Shown here: in pieces, positions 45,520 through 55,554 of the stretch
How positions within the stretch are numbered: position 1 is the stretch's first letter
Layout of the letters: the number at the start of each line of letters is the position of its first letter
NCBI RefSeq assembly: GCF_017873625.1
Contig: NZ_JAGGKL010000006.1
Location: 1-64,000 of the forward strand
From: Methanobacterium petrolearium
GTDB lineage: Archaea > Methanobacteriota > Methanobacteria > Methanobacteriales > Methanobacteriaceae
Length of the DNA: 64,000 bases
Direction: 5' to 3'
Notes under the pieces: generated by a model
What the model was told of the DNA's origin: nothing
The model's database searches: none
Seen by the model: only the letters and a program-made list of their open reading frames with translations
Made by a program: the position numbers and the translations under genes

Positions 45520-46192
45520 AATATGGTTTCTGGGAAGAGGGTGTCAGGAATACATGTCCATGTTCAAACTGAGTCCAGGATTCCTTAAAAATCAAAGAAC
45601 ACTAGACTGTGCAGCAGGGGCAAGTTCCTTTGTGCCGGTACTGGGAAACCAGGGATATCTGGTTACTGCTATAGACCCACTCTACGGAATGGACTATGAA
45701 ACAGTACAGGAAAGATCCATTGATGATTTTTACACCCTAATCAAAGCCCATACTGGAATGGAGGATAAAGTGGACTGGGGATTTTTCCAAAACTCCAAAA
45801 ATATGATTGAAGAAAGAATGAAAGCCTGCAAAAAATTCATTAACGATTACAAAGTTTTCAAAGGCATAAGATACATAAAAGGAAAACTACCAGAACTTCC
45901 CTTTAACAACAACCAGTTTTCACTCACATTATGTTCCCATCTTCTATTTCTCTACGACGACCGTCTGGATTACCAGTTCCACCTTAATTCCATCAGGGAA
46001 ATGTTACGGGTGACTTCTGAAGAAGTGCGCATCTACCCTCTGGTCAATCTCCAGGGAAATGGGAACAAATCACACTTCGTTGGCAGGATAACTGAAGATC
46101 TGGCCAGTGACGCAGAGATGGAAATAGTGAAAGTTGATTACAGGTTCCGTAAAGGTGGGAATGAAATGATGAAAATTAAAAAAACAAATTAA
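45494..46192 (+). CDS. Methyltransferase-like SAM-fold protein
   Basis: The 232-residue product has a degenerate SAM-binding loop (LDCAAGASSFVPVLGNQG) followed by AIDPLYG and a late RxxKGGNEMM segment. It may be a class I methyltransferase or aminopropyltransferase-like enzyme. ATG 45494 overlaps the GNAT gene's end; a GTG three codons earlier is possible. The partner of GNAT in one transcript. Confidence 0.65.
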   Translation: MVYSFSKDKIWFLGRGCQEYMSMFKLSPGFLKNQRTLDCAAGASSFVPVLGNQGYLVTAIDPLYGMDYETVQERSIDDFYTLIKAHTGMEDKVDWGFFQNSKNMIEERMKACKKFINDYKVFKGIRYIKGKLPELPFNNNQFSLTLCSHLLFLYDDRLDYQFHLNSIREMLRVTSEEVRIYPLVNLQGNGNKSHFVGRITEDLASDAEMEIVKVDYRFRKGGNEMMKIKKTN

Positions 46193-46361
46193 TATATTCC
46201 TAAGTTATTTGATACAGTCTAATAAGATTTATCTTTCACTAAAATAAATAATCATTGCCGTGACTTGATTATTCCTTTTTAGAATTTTGGAAATTTACCA
46301 TTTGAAATGAAAGGTTGTAAGAACAGATATGACATTATAATTTATGGATTGAGGAGATACA

Positions 46362-47039
46362 ATGAACATACCCGACGGTTTTATTCCATTGTGGCAATGT
46401 GGCCTGTATATAATTTTAATGTTCATAGCATGGATTTTCACACTTAAATGGCTGATTAAAAGCTTAGATAAACTTAAAAAAGAAAAATCTGACAATGATA
46501 AAATAATTTCATATGTATTTTTATTGATTTTTCTATGGGTATTCCTGTTCATTATACAGGCATTTTGCATTCCCGTACCCTTCGGAGTGGGTATAAGTTT
46601 GATGGGGGCTGCACTGGTAACCATAATACTTCGAAGTCCATGGGGTGCAGTCCTGGTTATGTCTCCCCTAATCATGTTACAGTGGTTACTATTTGGAGAC
46701 GGTGGTATAACTACCATCGGTGTCAACATAATTAATATTGGAGTTATAGCCGGTTTTACAGGGTTTTACGTTTATAAGTTTGCTAAACCACTGGGAAAAA
46801 TACCACAAGCCATAGTGGGTGGGTGGTTTGCTGGACTTTTATCCTTAATTTTTGCATCTTTAGCAGTTTCTGTGGAGATGTGGCTGGCTGGTACATTTCC
46901 ATTATTAGAAGGAGTTATTTCCATGGGCATGTACTCCGCAGTGGTTGGAATTTTCGAAGGTATCATAACCATGGTAGGCTGTATTATCCTCCTGGTTTTA
47001 AGATCTAAGAATAAAAAAGTTAATAAACAAAATTCATGA
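46362..47039 (+). CDS. CbiM paralogue without metal-ligand histidines
   Basis: The 225-residue polytopic protein begins MNIPDGFIPLWQCG, the CbiM start with Asn in place of His2, and has Ser79 (PFGVGIS) where functional CbiM has His67. In fact no His occurs in the whole protein. The membrane layout is otherwise complete (GDGGITTIGVN, EMWLAGTFPLLEG). It cannot bind metal in the known CbiM/NikM way. It may transport another substrate, regulate CbiM, or be decaying. GAGGAGATACA precedes the ATG. Confidence 0.8.
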   Translation: MNIPDGFIPLWQCGLYIILMFIAWIFTLKWLIKSLDKLKKEKSDNDKIISYVFLLIFLWVFLFIIQAFCIPVPFGVGISLMGAALVTIILRSPWGAVLVMSPLIMLQWLLFGDGGITTIGVNIINIGVIAGFTGFYVYKFAKPLGKIPQAIVGGWFAGLLSLIFASLAVSVEMWLAGTFPLLEGVISMGMYSAVVGIFEGIITMVGCIILLVLRSKNKKVNKQNS

Positions 47040-47377
47040 AAAAATGGAGAAATCCCTTCAAAAAAATCATTGGATTAAGATTTGATGACTAAAAAGAGAA
47101 CATAAAAAAATTATTTTGATATTTTAGCCATATATACAAATTAAATCCATAATCTACCTCCGTAGTATTGATTTCAATTTGTATAATTTAATAAGATTAT
47201 TACTTTAAAGCATTTAAATCAGCAGATAGTAATACTAACGGAAAAGCTTATAATATGGACCAATGCAATAAACTTAATGGGAATAAGGCTTTTAAAGAGT
47301 ATATTACCCCGTAAACACTACAATATGTAATACTTTTTAAAAGCTTTCATTTCTAAAAAAAATGGAGGTAAAAAAAC
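47040..47377. other. Intergenic region, 338 bp, cbiM promoter
   Basis: It holds the operator candidate at 47199-47233, TATA at about 47248-47256 and about 100 nt of leader before cbiM, which contains no cobalamin-riboswitch-like sequence that I can recognise. Confidence 0.55.
47199..47233 (+). promoter_or_regulatory. Operator candidate ATTAC-N25-GTAAT at the cbiMNQO promoter
   Basis: ATTAC at 47199-47203 and GTAAT at 47229-47233 are 30 bp apart. TTATAATATGG follows 15 bp downstream as the TATA box. The GTAATACTAAC block is shared with the nas promoter. Confidence 0.65.
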
Positions 47378-48048
<671 letters not shown>

Positions 48049-48052
<4 letters not shown>

Positions 48053-48348
48053 GCACCAATGACAAATACTTCGTTATCGGAGGTTTAATTATCTGTCTGG
48101 TGATAGCAGTTATGTCACCTTTTATAGCTTCACCAGATCCAGATGGTTTGGAGAAATCCGCCGAAAATGTTGGCGTGGGCGAAACTGAAGCCGCTCTCCA
48201 ATCACCAATGCCAGATTACTCCATAGAAGGGTTAGAAAAAATTGGTGAAATAGCAGCTCTAGCTATAGGCATTATTATAACATTAATAGTAGCCTATGTT
48301 GTTGCCATGCTACTTAGAAGGAGAAACCCCCCAGAAACATCACCATAA
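48049..48348 (+). CDS. cbiN: Cobalt/nickel transport accessory protein CbiN
   Basis: The 99-residue protein has an N-terminal helix, an external loop with SPDPDGLEKSAENVG, as in CbiN proteins, and a C-terminal helix (ALAIGIIITLIVAYVVAML). It joins CbiM to allow metal loading. It overlaps cbiM by 4 bp (ATGA). Confidence 0.9.
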
Positions 48349-48351
48349 TCT

Positions 48352-48375
48352 CCCTCTTTATTTTTTTTATTGAAT
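48352..48375 (+). terminator. T-rich tract after cbiN
   Basis: A run of eight T and a following run of seven T stand between cbiN and cbiQ; they may cause partial termination within the operon. Confidence 0.3.
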
Positions 48376-48437
48376 CCTTTTTTTAAGGTTAAAAGAGAAT
48401 ATAACAAAATGTTTTTTGCAAAAAGGAGATACTATTT

Positions 48438-49268
48438 ATGAACGGAGTAGGCTCAGTAAGAGAGCTTGAGAAAGAAACTGACAAAGAAAGCCCCCTTCAT
48501 TCCATGGATGGAAGAGTCAAACTAATTTTATTAATATTCATTATTGTTTATGCCGTATTTTCCACTCAAATAGCAGTTATGATATTCCTGGAAAGTTACC
48601 TTTTACTGTTGATTTACATATCCACTGTTTCATTTAAAACCACTGTAACCCGAGTTCTGTTACTTCTACCTTTTGGTGGTTTCATAATAGCATTTCAACC
48701 ATTTATTCATCCCGGTAATGTGATCTGGTCTGGTGCTTTCGGTATTCAAGTCACTGATGGTGGTTTGATGTGGGCAGCTCTTTTAATGTCCAGGCTCATA
48801 GTGGCCCTTACATCCATTGTACTTTTATCATCAATAAGTCCCATGCAGGAAGTGGTGGAGTCCTTCCGAAAACTTGGTATGCCCAGGGAGTTTGCCATGA
48901 TACTCAGCCTCATGATCAGATTTCTCTTCATGTTCTATGATGAACTGCACCGCATATCCCATGCTCAGAAAGCCAGATGTTTTGATGCTTTTAACAACAA
49001 ACTCCCCTACAAATGGAGGATGAAACAGTTGGGTTACACTGTAGCTATGATGTTCTTACGAGCCTATGAACAGGGGGAAACCATTTATCTAAGTATGGCT
49101 AGTCGGGGATTTTCAGAAAAATCCAAACTCTACCATGATCGAAAGAAAAAAATCGGAACTCATGAGTATGTATTTATTGCCTCCACCCTGGGAGTGGTAG
49201 TCTGTCTGCAAATTTTAGCCATGTTCTTCTTTTATCAATGGGGATTCGTGGGGATAAACATTGCTTAA
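48438..49268 (+). CDS. cbiQ: Cobalt/nickel ECF transmembrane protein CbiQ
   Basis: The 276-residue membrane protein starts with ETDKESPLHSMDGRVKL and has the coupling motif MASRGFSEKS near residue 220. It connects CbiM/N with the CbiO ATPase. AAAAAGGAGATACTATTT precedes the ATG, and the gene follows cbiN by 89 bp. Confidence 0.9.
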   Translation: MNGVGSVRELEKETDKESPLHSMDGRVKLILLIFIIVYAVFSTQIAVMIFLESYLLLLIYISTVSFKTTVTRVLLLLPFGGFIIAFQPFIHPGNVIWSGAFGIQVTDGGLMWAALLMSRLIVALTSIVLLSSISPMQEVVESFRKLGMPREFAMILSLMIRFLFMFYDELHRISHAQKARCFDAFNNKLPYKWRMKQLGYTVAMMFLRAYEQGETIYLSMASRGFSEKSKLYHDRKKKIGTHEYVFIASTLGVVVCLQILAMFFFYQWGFVGINIA

Positions 49269-49353
49269 ATAATTTGAATTAAAATTATTCTCCAATAATT
49301 TGGATAAAAAATAAACAAGAGGATGTTAAATGAAATCTATGAGGGAAATTTAA

Positions 49354-50325
49354 ATGGTCAGAACAATAATACAAACCGAAAACATGAGTTTCACTTATCC
49401 TGACGGCACTTCCGCCCTTCATAATATTAATATTGAAATAAAAGAGGGTGAAAGGGTGGCCATTGTTGGTTCCAATGGTGCTGGTAAATCAACCCTTTTT
49501 GCACATTTCAACGGGATAAATCAACCCACTTCAGGCTTGATAAAAATTGATGGTCAATCTGCAGTTTATGAAAAAAAGGAACTTCTCCAAATCCGACAAA
49601 AAGTGGGCATTGTATTCCAGAACCCTGATGATCAGCTATTTGCACCCACTGTAGTGGAAGATGTGGCCTTCGGGCCCATGAACCTGGGACTATCTGAAGA
49701 TGAAGTTGATGAAAGAGTAGAAGAGGCCCTAAAAATGGTAGGAATGACTGGGCTGGAAAAAAGAGCCCCACACCATTTGAGTGGTGGTCAGAAAAAACGG
49801 GTTGCCATTGCCGGCATTCTAGCCATGCGCCCGGAAATCATGGTATTAGATGAACCCACCACGGGCCTCGATCCCAAAGGTGTAGACCAAGTCATGGAAA
49901 TTCTTTATAAACTAAACCAAGAAGATATGAGCATTATCATCGCCTCCCACGATGTGGAGATGGTCACCCAGTTTGCGGATAAAATATTCGTACTCCACGA
50001 TGGCGAGATCATTGGCCAAGGCACTCCTGAGGAGATCTTCAACAATTATGAAACCCTTAAAAAAGCCCATCTCCGACCACCTAAATCAGCTGAACTCCTG
50101 CATTTACTTAAAAATAATGGAGTGGAATGTGAAGTTAAGTTAACAGTTGAAGAAGCATATCATGAGATATTACATGCTATTGGAGCAGAATCTTTTCACA
50201 AAGTGTTGCACTTGGTTAAAAGCCAGTTACATCACCGGCTTCTGCATGAATTAGGTGAGGAAAACTATCATAAAATGTTGCATGTGCTGGAAGAAGAGCA
50301 CGAAAATCATAACCTTAGAAATTAA
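49354..50325 (+). CDS. cbiO: Cobalt/nickel ECF ATPase CbiO with His-repeat tail
   Basis: The 323-residue protein has a complete ABC ATPase (Walker A GSNGAGKSTLF, LSGGQKKRV, LDEPTTGLDP, ASHDVEMV). Typical CbiO ends near residue 270-280; here a tail follows with four 12-residue repeats (268-315): AYHEILHAIGAE, SFHKVLHLVKSQ, LHHRLLHELGEE and NYHKMLHVLEEE. Each has His at positions 3 and 7. The tail could bind Ni, Co or Zn inside the cell, storing metal or inhibiting import. Start ATG follows GAGGGAAATTTAA. Confidence 0.92.
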   Translation: MVRTIIQTENMSFTYPDGTSALHNINIEIKEGERVAIVGSNGAGKSTLFAHFNGINQPTSGLIKIDGQSAVYEKKELLQIRQKVGIVFQNPDDQLFAPTVVEDVAFGPMNLGLSEDEVDERVEEALKMVGMTGLEKRAPHHLSGGQKKRVAIAGILAMRPEIMVLDEPTTGLDPKGVDQVMEILYKLNQEDMSIIIASHDVEMVTQFADKIFVLHDGEIIGQGTPEEIFNNYETLKKAHLRPPKSAELLHLLKNNGVECEVKLTVEEAYHEILHAIGAESFHKVLHLVKSQLHHRLLHELGEENYHKMLHVLEEEHENHNLRN

Positions 50326-50328
50326 ATG

Positions 50329-53300
50329 TTATTCTACTTCCGCATCCATATTCACCACCAAATCCCTTAACTCTCTTATTTTTTCCTCATCAACTTCCCA
50401 GTATCCTCTTCGTTCAGTTTCAAGCAGTGTTTCTCCCATTTTAACAGCAGCGTATGGATTATTTTCCAGTATTTTTTTCCTCATTTCTTCATCAAAGAGG
50501 AGTTTGTCAGCTGCTTCGTCAAATAACCAGTTTTCAACCTGCCCAGTGGTGGCTGCAAATCCCAGTAGGTATTCCAAATTGTCCTGAAGTTTCTGAGCAC
50601 CATGGAATTCATGGTTTAACATTCCATCGATCCATGCCGGGTTTAAAAGACGGGTTCTTGTGGCTCGCTGGATAGTTTGGGATAATCCTTCCACCCGAAC
50701 TTCTTCTTCTGTGGAGTCCACCACCAGTACATCTGCTTTTTCACCCCGTTTATTTTCAATGGTACGGGAAAGCCCACCCAGAAACTCATAGTAATGATCC
50801 AGGTCAGTAACCTCATATTCAGTGTTATCCCTTTCTTGCGTGACCATATCCACCCTGGAAAGTGCCCGGTTGAATGCTTCCTCGCTCTCGGTGATGGTAC
50901 CCTCCTGATATGCATATTTCATACTGTCCTGGTAGCTTTCTACCAGTTCTTCCTCCTCTTCCCATTTACCAGTTTCCACCCGGGTGCGCATGCTGGTGGC
51001 ATACTCAGTGGGTGCTGGACCAAAGACACGGGCCATGGCCAGATCACCTAACTCCTCCGCATCTTCCAGGTAATGTTTACGGGGATAATTATCCTCAGGA
51101 TCTTCTTCCAATCTAGTTACCCTTCTAACTGCACGGTTAATAAAATCAATATGAGTAGCTAGGGTATCCCGGAATATGCCACAGATGGTGATGGTCACAT
51201 CGATTCTGGGTCTTCCCAGTTCCTTTAATGGTATAACTTCAATGTTTTTGAACCAGGCCCCCTTTTGATGCTTGATACGCATCCCCAATAGAGCCAAAAT
51301 GGTGGCTATGGTATCTCCACCTGTTTTAAGGGTTTCAAAACCCCATAATACTATTCCAACCCTCTGAGGGTACTGGCCATGTTTTTCCAGATAAGATTTG
51401 ACTAAGAGTTCTGCAGCTTGCTGACCCCTGGCTTCTGCTGCTACTGTGGGTATCTGACGGGGATCAAATGCATACATGGCTCTTCCTGTAGGATAAACCT
51501 CAGGATCACGTATAGGGTCTCCACCCCGACAGGGCATAATATATTGGCCATTTAAAGCATTTAATAAACCTTCAGCTTCCCTGGAATCAGTTATATTACC
51601 TATGATTTCTTTAACATATTTCCCATATCCTTCAGGAAAATAAGCTGGGACATTTCCCTCAATTAAGGATTTAATTAGTTTTTTGGCATCTTCTTCAAGT
51701 TGATTATCTTTAATTTTTCCAAGTTGTTCTTCCCCTGTTTTTTTATTTTCTTCCTGTGAATCTAATATTTTTAAAATAGGAGGATATTCACGTTCAATTC
51801 TTAGAACTCCTAGAAGATAATCTACCAACTGTTCAGGGGCAGGTTTACTATCTAATATGTGCAGACCGTGAGGGATGAGTCTTTTTTTCATCCTGTAGAG
51901 TTCCATTGATATTTCATCAGGATATACGGGTAAGTGGAGTTCTTGAGCCTTCTCTTCAATGATTTTAAGGGTTTTTTCATCATAATTTTCATTGTATTGG
52001 TCTAAAAGTTCTTCAAGATTCAGATAATCCTCGTATAACCCTGAACTTTTCATGGGAGGAGATGCGTGTGATATGCACTGGGCATAGGATCTTCGCTTGG
52101 CTATAGTTGATTCTGAAGTGTTTCCCACCCAATAGTAGTAAATATGAGGTAAAGTTCCAATTAAAAGGTCAGGGAAACAGGATGATGAAAGACCTACCTG
52201 TTTTCCCGGAGTGAATTCCAATGTTCCATGCATTCCAAAATGAATCACTGCATCGGCACCATAAACACTCTCTAAAAAGTAGTAATAAGCCAGGTACTGG
52301 TGATGTGGTGGTAGTTTTTTATCATGATAAGCAGTTTCTGGGTTTTCATGCACCCCTCTGCTGGGCTGCACACCCAAGAATATATTACTCAAAAATAGCC
52401 CGGGGAGGATGATTTCATCACCATCCACCATAACCTCACCTGGTGGTTCACCCCAACGAGATATCACCTGCTGTTGAACGTTTTCAGGCAGTTGCCGGAA
52501 CCATACCACATAATCATCTTTTTTAACCCGTATTCCTATTTTTTGATGATATTTAGGGCTGTTTAGAACTCCTTCTTTCATGAATAAGTCTTTAAGTTTT
52601 TCAGAAGGAATATCTAAGTGGTAACCATTCTCCTGGAGTTTTTGAAGGAATATTTCCATACTGGCAAAAACATCCAAGTATCCGGAACCCGCCAGGTTTT
52701 CTTCACCAGGGGGATAGTTATAGGTTAAAATGGCTAATTTTTTATCTTCATTTTTCTTTCTTCTGAGGATGAGCCATTTTCTGATTCTTTCAGCCTGTTT
52801 TTCCATACGGTCTGGTAAGACTTTGATGAGTTTCACCCGTCCCAGTTCTGGGTCCTGGATGGTTTCCAGTCCTGCAGTAAATAGGGGTTCTATGGCTCCA
52901 TCCAGTTCTGGCATGGTCACCCCCAGAATGATTTCCAGGGGACTGAGGTCATCTTCCCCAGCCTGCCAGTCATACACATCTGTTTCATATCCTCGCAGGC
53001 TCAGCAAATAGGGGGCATCCACTTCCTGGAAGTACTGGAGAGTGGGTTCTGTGCTGCCACCATAGGGGCCTCCATTGATCTGAAAGTACTGTAAGTTTAT
53101 GAAAAGATCAATGTCTTTTAAGTATTCATTGATGGCCTGGAGGTTGTTTTCCACGTTGGAAAAAACAGACAGTACATTGGCATCCTCGCGCAGGTGTTCA
53201 AAAAATGCATCTGCTATGGGTTGGGTGTCATCAAAGTGCATTCCTCCATAAAAAAGCACACCTATGCTGGGAAGATTTTCATCATAACCCAGCCGGTTTT

Positions 53301-53937
53301 TATATTCCTCCAGATCCTGATAAATACCCTGATAAGGAAGGTATAGACCATAAAGCGGTTGTGGTAATGCTGGCGGAATATTTCCTAAACCATCAACTCC
53401 AGCAAAGTTCTGTAAAAGGAATAATATAAAGTTTTTCAGATTCGTAGAATCGTTTTGGCCATAATATTCCAGGGTTTGGAGCCATAGTTCCATATCTTTC
53501 CTTACTTCTGGTTCTAAGAGTTGTTCCATCTTTTCTGGTAAATCTTTCTTTTTCTGGTAACTTATGATATGATCCAGATCCAGATCATGTTCCTGGAATA
53601 TTTTAATAACTTCCTCACCACGAAATTTTCCCATTTTTACCATGGAAAGGATCTGTGGACTGCCCCACACCGTTACCACCACGGTTTTATCTTTACCTTC
53701 CAGTATGGCTGGTAACTCTCTGGCCAGGCGGATATCTCCCCTGATATCTATTAATATAATATCAGATTCATCTACACTGTCTTCAACATCTTGTAAGGAT
53801 ACAGTGGGATCCTCATATTCTTCCATGTAAACTTTTCTTATTTTTACCAGATCACCATGTTCCTTTTTAATCTTCTCCATGGCATCTTTCAAGGATAATG
53901 TGTTGTTTATGGTAGTGAGGGCCAATATTTTCTTCAT
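50329..53937 (-). CDS. cobN: CobN/ChlH-type metal chelatase large subunit
   Basis: The 1202-residue protein matches CobN/BchH: TYNYPPGEENLAGSGYLD near residue 405, HFGMHGTLEFTPGKQ near 565, GNTSESTIAKRRSYA near 605 and WGFETLKTGGDT near 870. It binds a tetrapyrrole and inserts Co (or Mg in relatives) with the AAA+ ChlID partner, encoded at 56990-58783. The intervening ECF genes are unusual. The start follows GGAGAAGATTGTA. It converges with cbiO, ending 4 bp from it. The metal and macrocycle are not proven. Confidence 0.88.
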   Translation of the reverse strand: MKKILALTTINNTLSLKDAMEKIKKEHGDLVKIRKVYMEEYEDPTVSLQDVEDSVDESDIILIDIRGDIRLARELPAILEGKDKTVVVTVWGSPQILSMVKMGKFRGEEVIKIFQEHDLDLDHIISYQKKKDLPEKMEQLLEPEVRKDMELWLQTLEYYGQNDSTNLKNFILFLLQNFAGVDGLGNIPPALPQPLYGLYLPYQGIYQDLEEYKNRLGYDENLPSIGVLFYGGMHFDDTQPIADAFFEHLREDANVLSVFSNVENNLQAINEYLKDIDLFINLQYFQINGGPYGGSTEPTLQYFQEVDAPYLLSLRGYETDVYDWQAGEDDLSPLEIILGVTMPELDGAIEPLFTAGLETIQDPELGRVKLIKVLPDRMEKQAERIRKWLILRRKKNEDKKLAILTYNYPPGEENLAGSGYLDVFASMEIFLQKLQENGYHLDIPSEKLKDLFMKEGVLNSPKYHQKIGIRVKKDDYVVWFRQLPENVQQQVISRWGEPPGEVMVDGDEIILPGLFLSNIFLGVQPSRGVHENPETAYHDKKLPPHHQYLAYYYFLESVYGADAVIHFGMHGTLEFTPGKQVGLSSSCFPDLLIGTLPHIYYYWVGNTSESTIAKRRSYAQCISHASPPMKSSGLYEDYLNLEELLDQYNENYDEKTLKIIEEKAQELHLPVYPDEISMELYRMKKRLIPHGLHILDSKPAPEQLVDYLLGVLRIEREYPPILKILDSQEENKKTGEEQLGKIKDNQLEEDAKKLIKSLIEGNVPAYFPEGYGKYVKEIIGNITDSREAEGLLNALNGQYIMPCRGGDPIRDPEVYPTGRAMYAFDPRQIPTVAAEARGQQAAELLVKSYLEKHGQYPQRVGIVLWGFETLKTGGDTIATILALLGMRIKHQKGAWFKNIEVIPLKELGRPRIDVTITICGIFRDTLATHIDFINRAVRRVTRLEEDPEDNYPRKHYLEDAEELGDLAMARVFGPAPTEYATSMRTRVETGKWEEEEELVESYQDSMKYAYQEGTITESEEAFNRALSRVDMVTQERDNTEYEVTDLDHYYEFLGGLSRTIENKRGEKADVLVVDSTEEEVRVEGLSQTIQRATRTRLLNPAWIDGMLNHEFHGAQKLQDNLEYLLGFAATTGQVENWLFDEAADKLLFDEEMRKKILENNPYAAVKMGETLLETERRGYWEVDEEKIRELRDLVVNMDAEVE

Positions 53938-54020
53938 TACAATCTTCTCCTAAACTTTAAATTATTTTAAGAAACGAATAAAGTTAAATTTGATAAATAA
54001 CAGGATATTCAATGTTTAAA

Positions 54021-55550
54021 TCAGGAAATAACCTTATCTTCCACAATTTCACCTTTGGAAATTGAAATAATTCTGTTTACTGACTTTTTGATGAATTCTT
54101 CATCATGTGAGATTAAAATAACTGCCATACCTGTTTTTTCTAATTTTTTAACCTCGGATACCAACTGGTTCATGTGATAATCATCCATTCCAGTAGTAGG
54201 TTCATCTAAAATTAAAACCTGAGGTTTTCTAGCTATTAAAGCAGATATGAGTGTTCTTTGCTTTTCACCACCACTTAAAGAATGTGGATGTCTTTCTTTT
54301 AACTTTTTAAGGTTCATGGAATCTATAACATCATTAACCATCTTGCCAATTTCAGAGGAAGTGAAACCTAACTCCTGTAATCCAAAGGATAGTTCTGTGT
54401 AAACACTGCTCATGAAAAGCTGATGATCAGGGTTCTGAAGAACCATACCAATTTTTCTGGCAGTGGGCAACTTTGAAGAAACATTACAGAACTTAATTAT
54501 TCCATGGGATGGTTTGAGGAGTCCTGCCATTATGTTGGCCAATGTGGTTTTCCCTGAACCATTGCCTCCCACAATGCCTACCACTTCATTTTGAAAGATT
54601 GAAAATGACATATCATTTATACTGAAACCATTACCATAACTGAAACTTATATTTTCCACCTCTAAAACAGCATTATGGTTTTCATGATTACAGGTAGTCT
54701 GTTTATCCTTTTTTGAAGGGTTAGAGATCCCAGATGTATTGGATAATGTCAATCGACCATTATAGTCTTTATTAGAATGTTTATTAGTAAACTGTGACCT
54801 ATTAACTAATTGAAGGTTTGGATTTCTGATTCCATAGTTTTCCCTTATAACTGGGTCATCCAATAGTTCCGGGCCTCCTTCCCGGATAATTTTTCCATCA
54901 TCCATAATTATCAGTCGATCGGCGAGTTTTCTGGCATACCTAGTGCGATGATCAATTAGTATAATGGTTTTGCCCTCATTTTTCAATTTTTCCAGTATTT
55001 GAAATAGTTCACCAGCACCCTGGGGGTCCAAGTTAGATGTGGGTTCATCCAGAACCAAAACATCCGGATTAAGGGCCAGGTTAGCTGCAATAGCAACCCG
55101 TTGTTTTTGACCTTCTGAAAGCTGGAAAACATTACGCTTCCTGAAATCAGACATGTTTACATATTCCAGGGATCGGAAAACCATTTCATGTATCTCATCC
55201 TGATTTAGTCCAAGATTTTCTGGGCCGAACGCCACCTCATCTTCCACCCTGAGGGTAAAAAACTGTGACTCGGGATTCTGAAATATAAAGCCTAGATCAG
55301 GAGCAATTTCTGAGACCTGATGATCAAGAGTGTTTTTACCCTTCACCATAACTGTACCGTCCATTTCACCCTCCAATATATGAGGTATGGTACCGTTTAG
55401 TGTACGGGCCAGAGTTGATTTTCCACAGCCACTTTTTCCAGTGATAAAGACGAATTCGCCCTTATTTACCTGTAGATTGATCCTGTTGAGAACTGGTTTT
55501 TTGGTATGAGGGTAACGGTAGGTTAAATTAGAAACTGTAACTTCTGTCAA
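54021..55550 (-). CDS. ECF transporter ATPase, fused EcfA-EcfA' (chelatase operon)
   Basis: The 509-residue protein has two ATPase domains (GKSGCGKSTLARTLNG, LSEGQKQ, VLDEPTSNLD; then GGNGSGKTTLANIMAG, LSGGEKQ, LDEPTTGMDD), joined by a polar linker of about 50 residues. The first signature is LSEGQ. It has a TTG start behind AGGGGGTTAAAAGC. It works with the EcfT and S genes immediately upstream. Confidence 0.85.
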   Translation of the reverse strand: MTEVTVSNLTYRYPHTKKPVLNRINLQVNKGEFVFITGKSGCGKSTLARTLNGTIPHILEGEMDGTVMVKGKNTLDHQVSEIAPDLGFIFQNPESQFFTLRVEDEVAFGPENLGLNQDEIHEMVFRSLEYVNMSDFRKRNVFQLSEGQKQRVAIAANLALNPDVLVLDEPTSNLDPQGAGELFQILEKLKNEGKTIILIDHRTRYARKLADRLIIMDDGKIIREGGPELLDDPVIRENYGIRNPNLQLVNRSQFTNKHSNKDYNGRLTLSNTSGISNPSKKDKQTTCNHENHNAVLEVENISFSYGNGFSINDMSFSIFQNEVVGIVGGNGSGKTTLANIMAGLLKPSHGIIKFCNVSSKLPTARKIGMVLQNPDHQLFMSSVYTELSFGLQELGFTSSEIGKMVNDVIDSMNLKKLKERHPHSLSGGEKQRTLISALIARKPQVLILDEPTTGMDDYHMNQLVSEVKKLEKTGMAVILISHDEEFIKKSVNRIISISKGEIVEDKVIS

Positions 55551-55554
55551 GCTT

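Noticed and set aside
47234..47377. Cobalamin riboswitch before cbiM
   Set aside because: No B12-box-like sequence or multi-stem structure was found in the roughly 100-nt leader.
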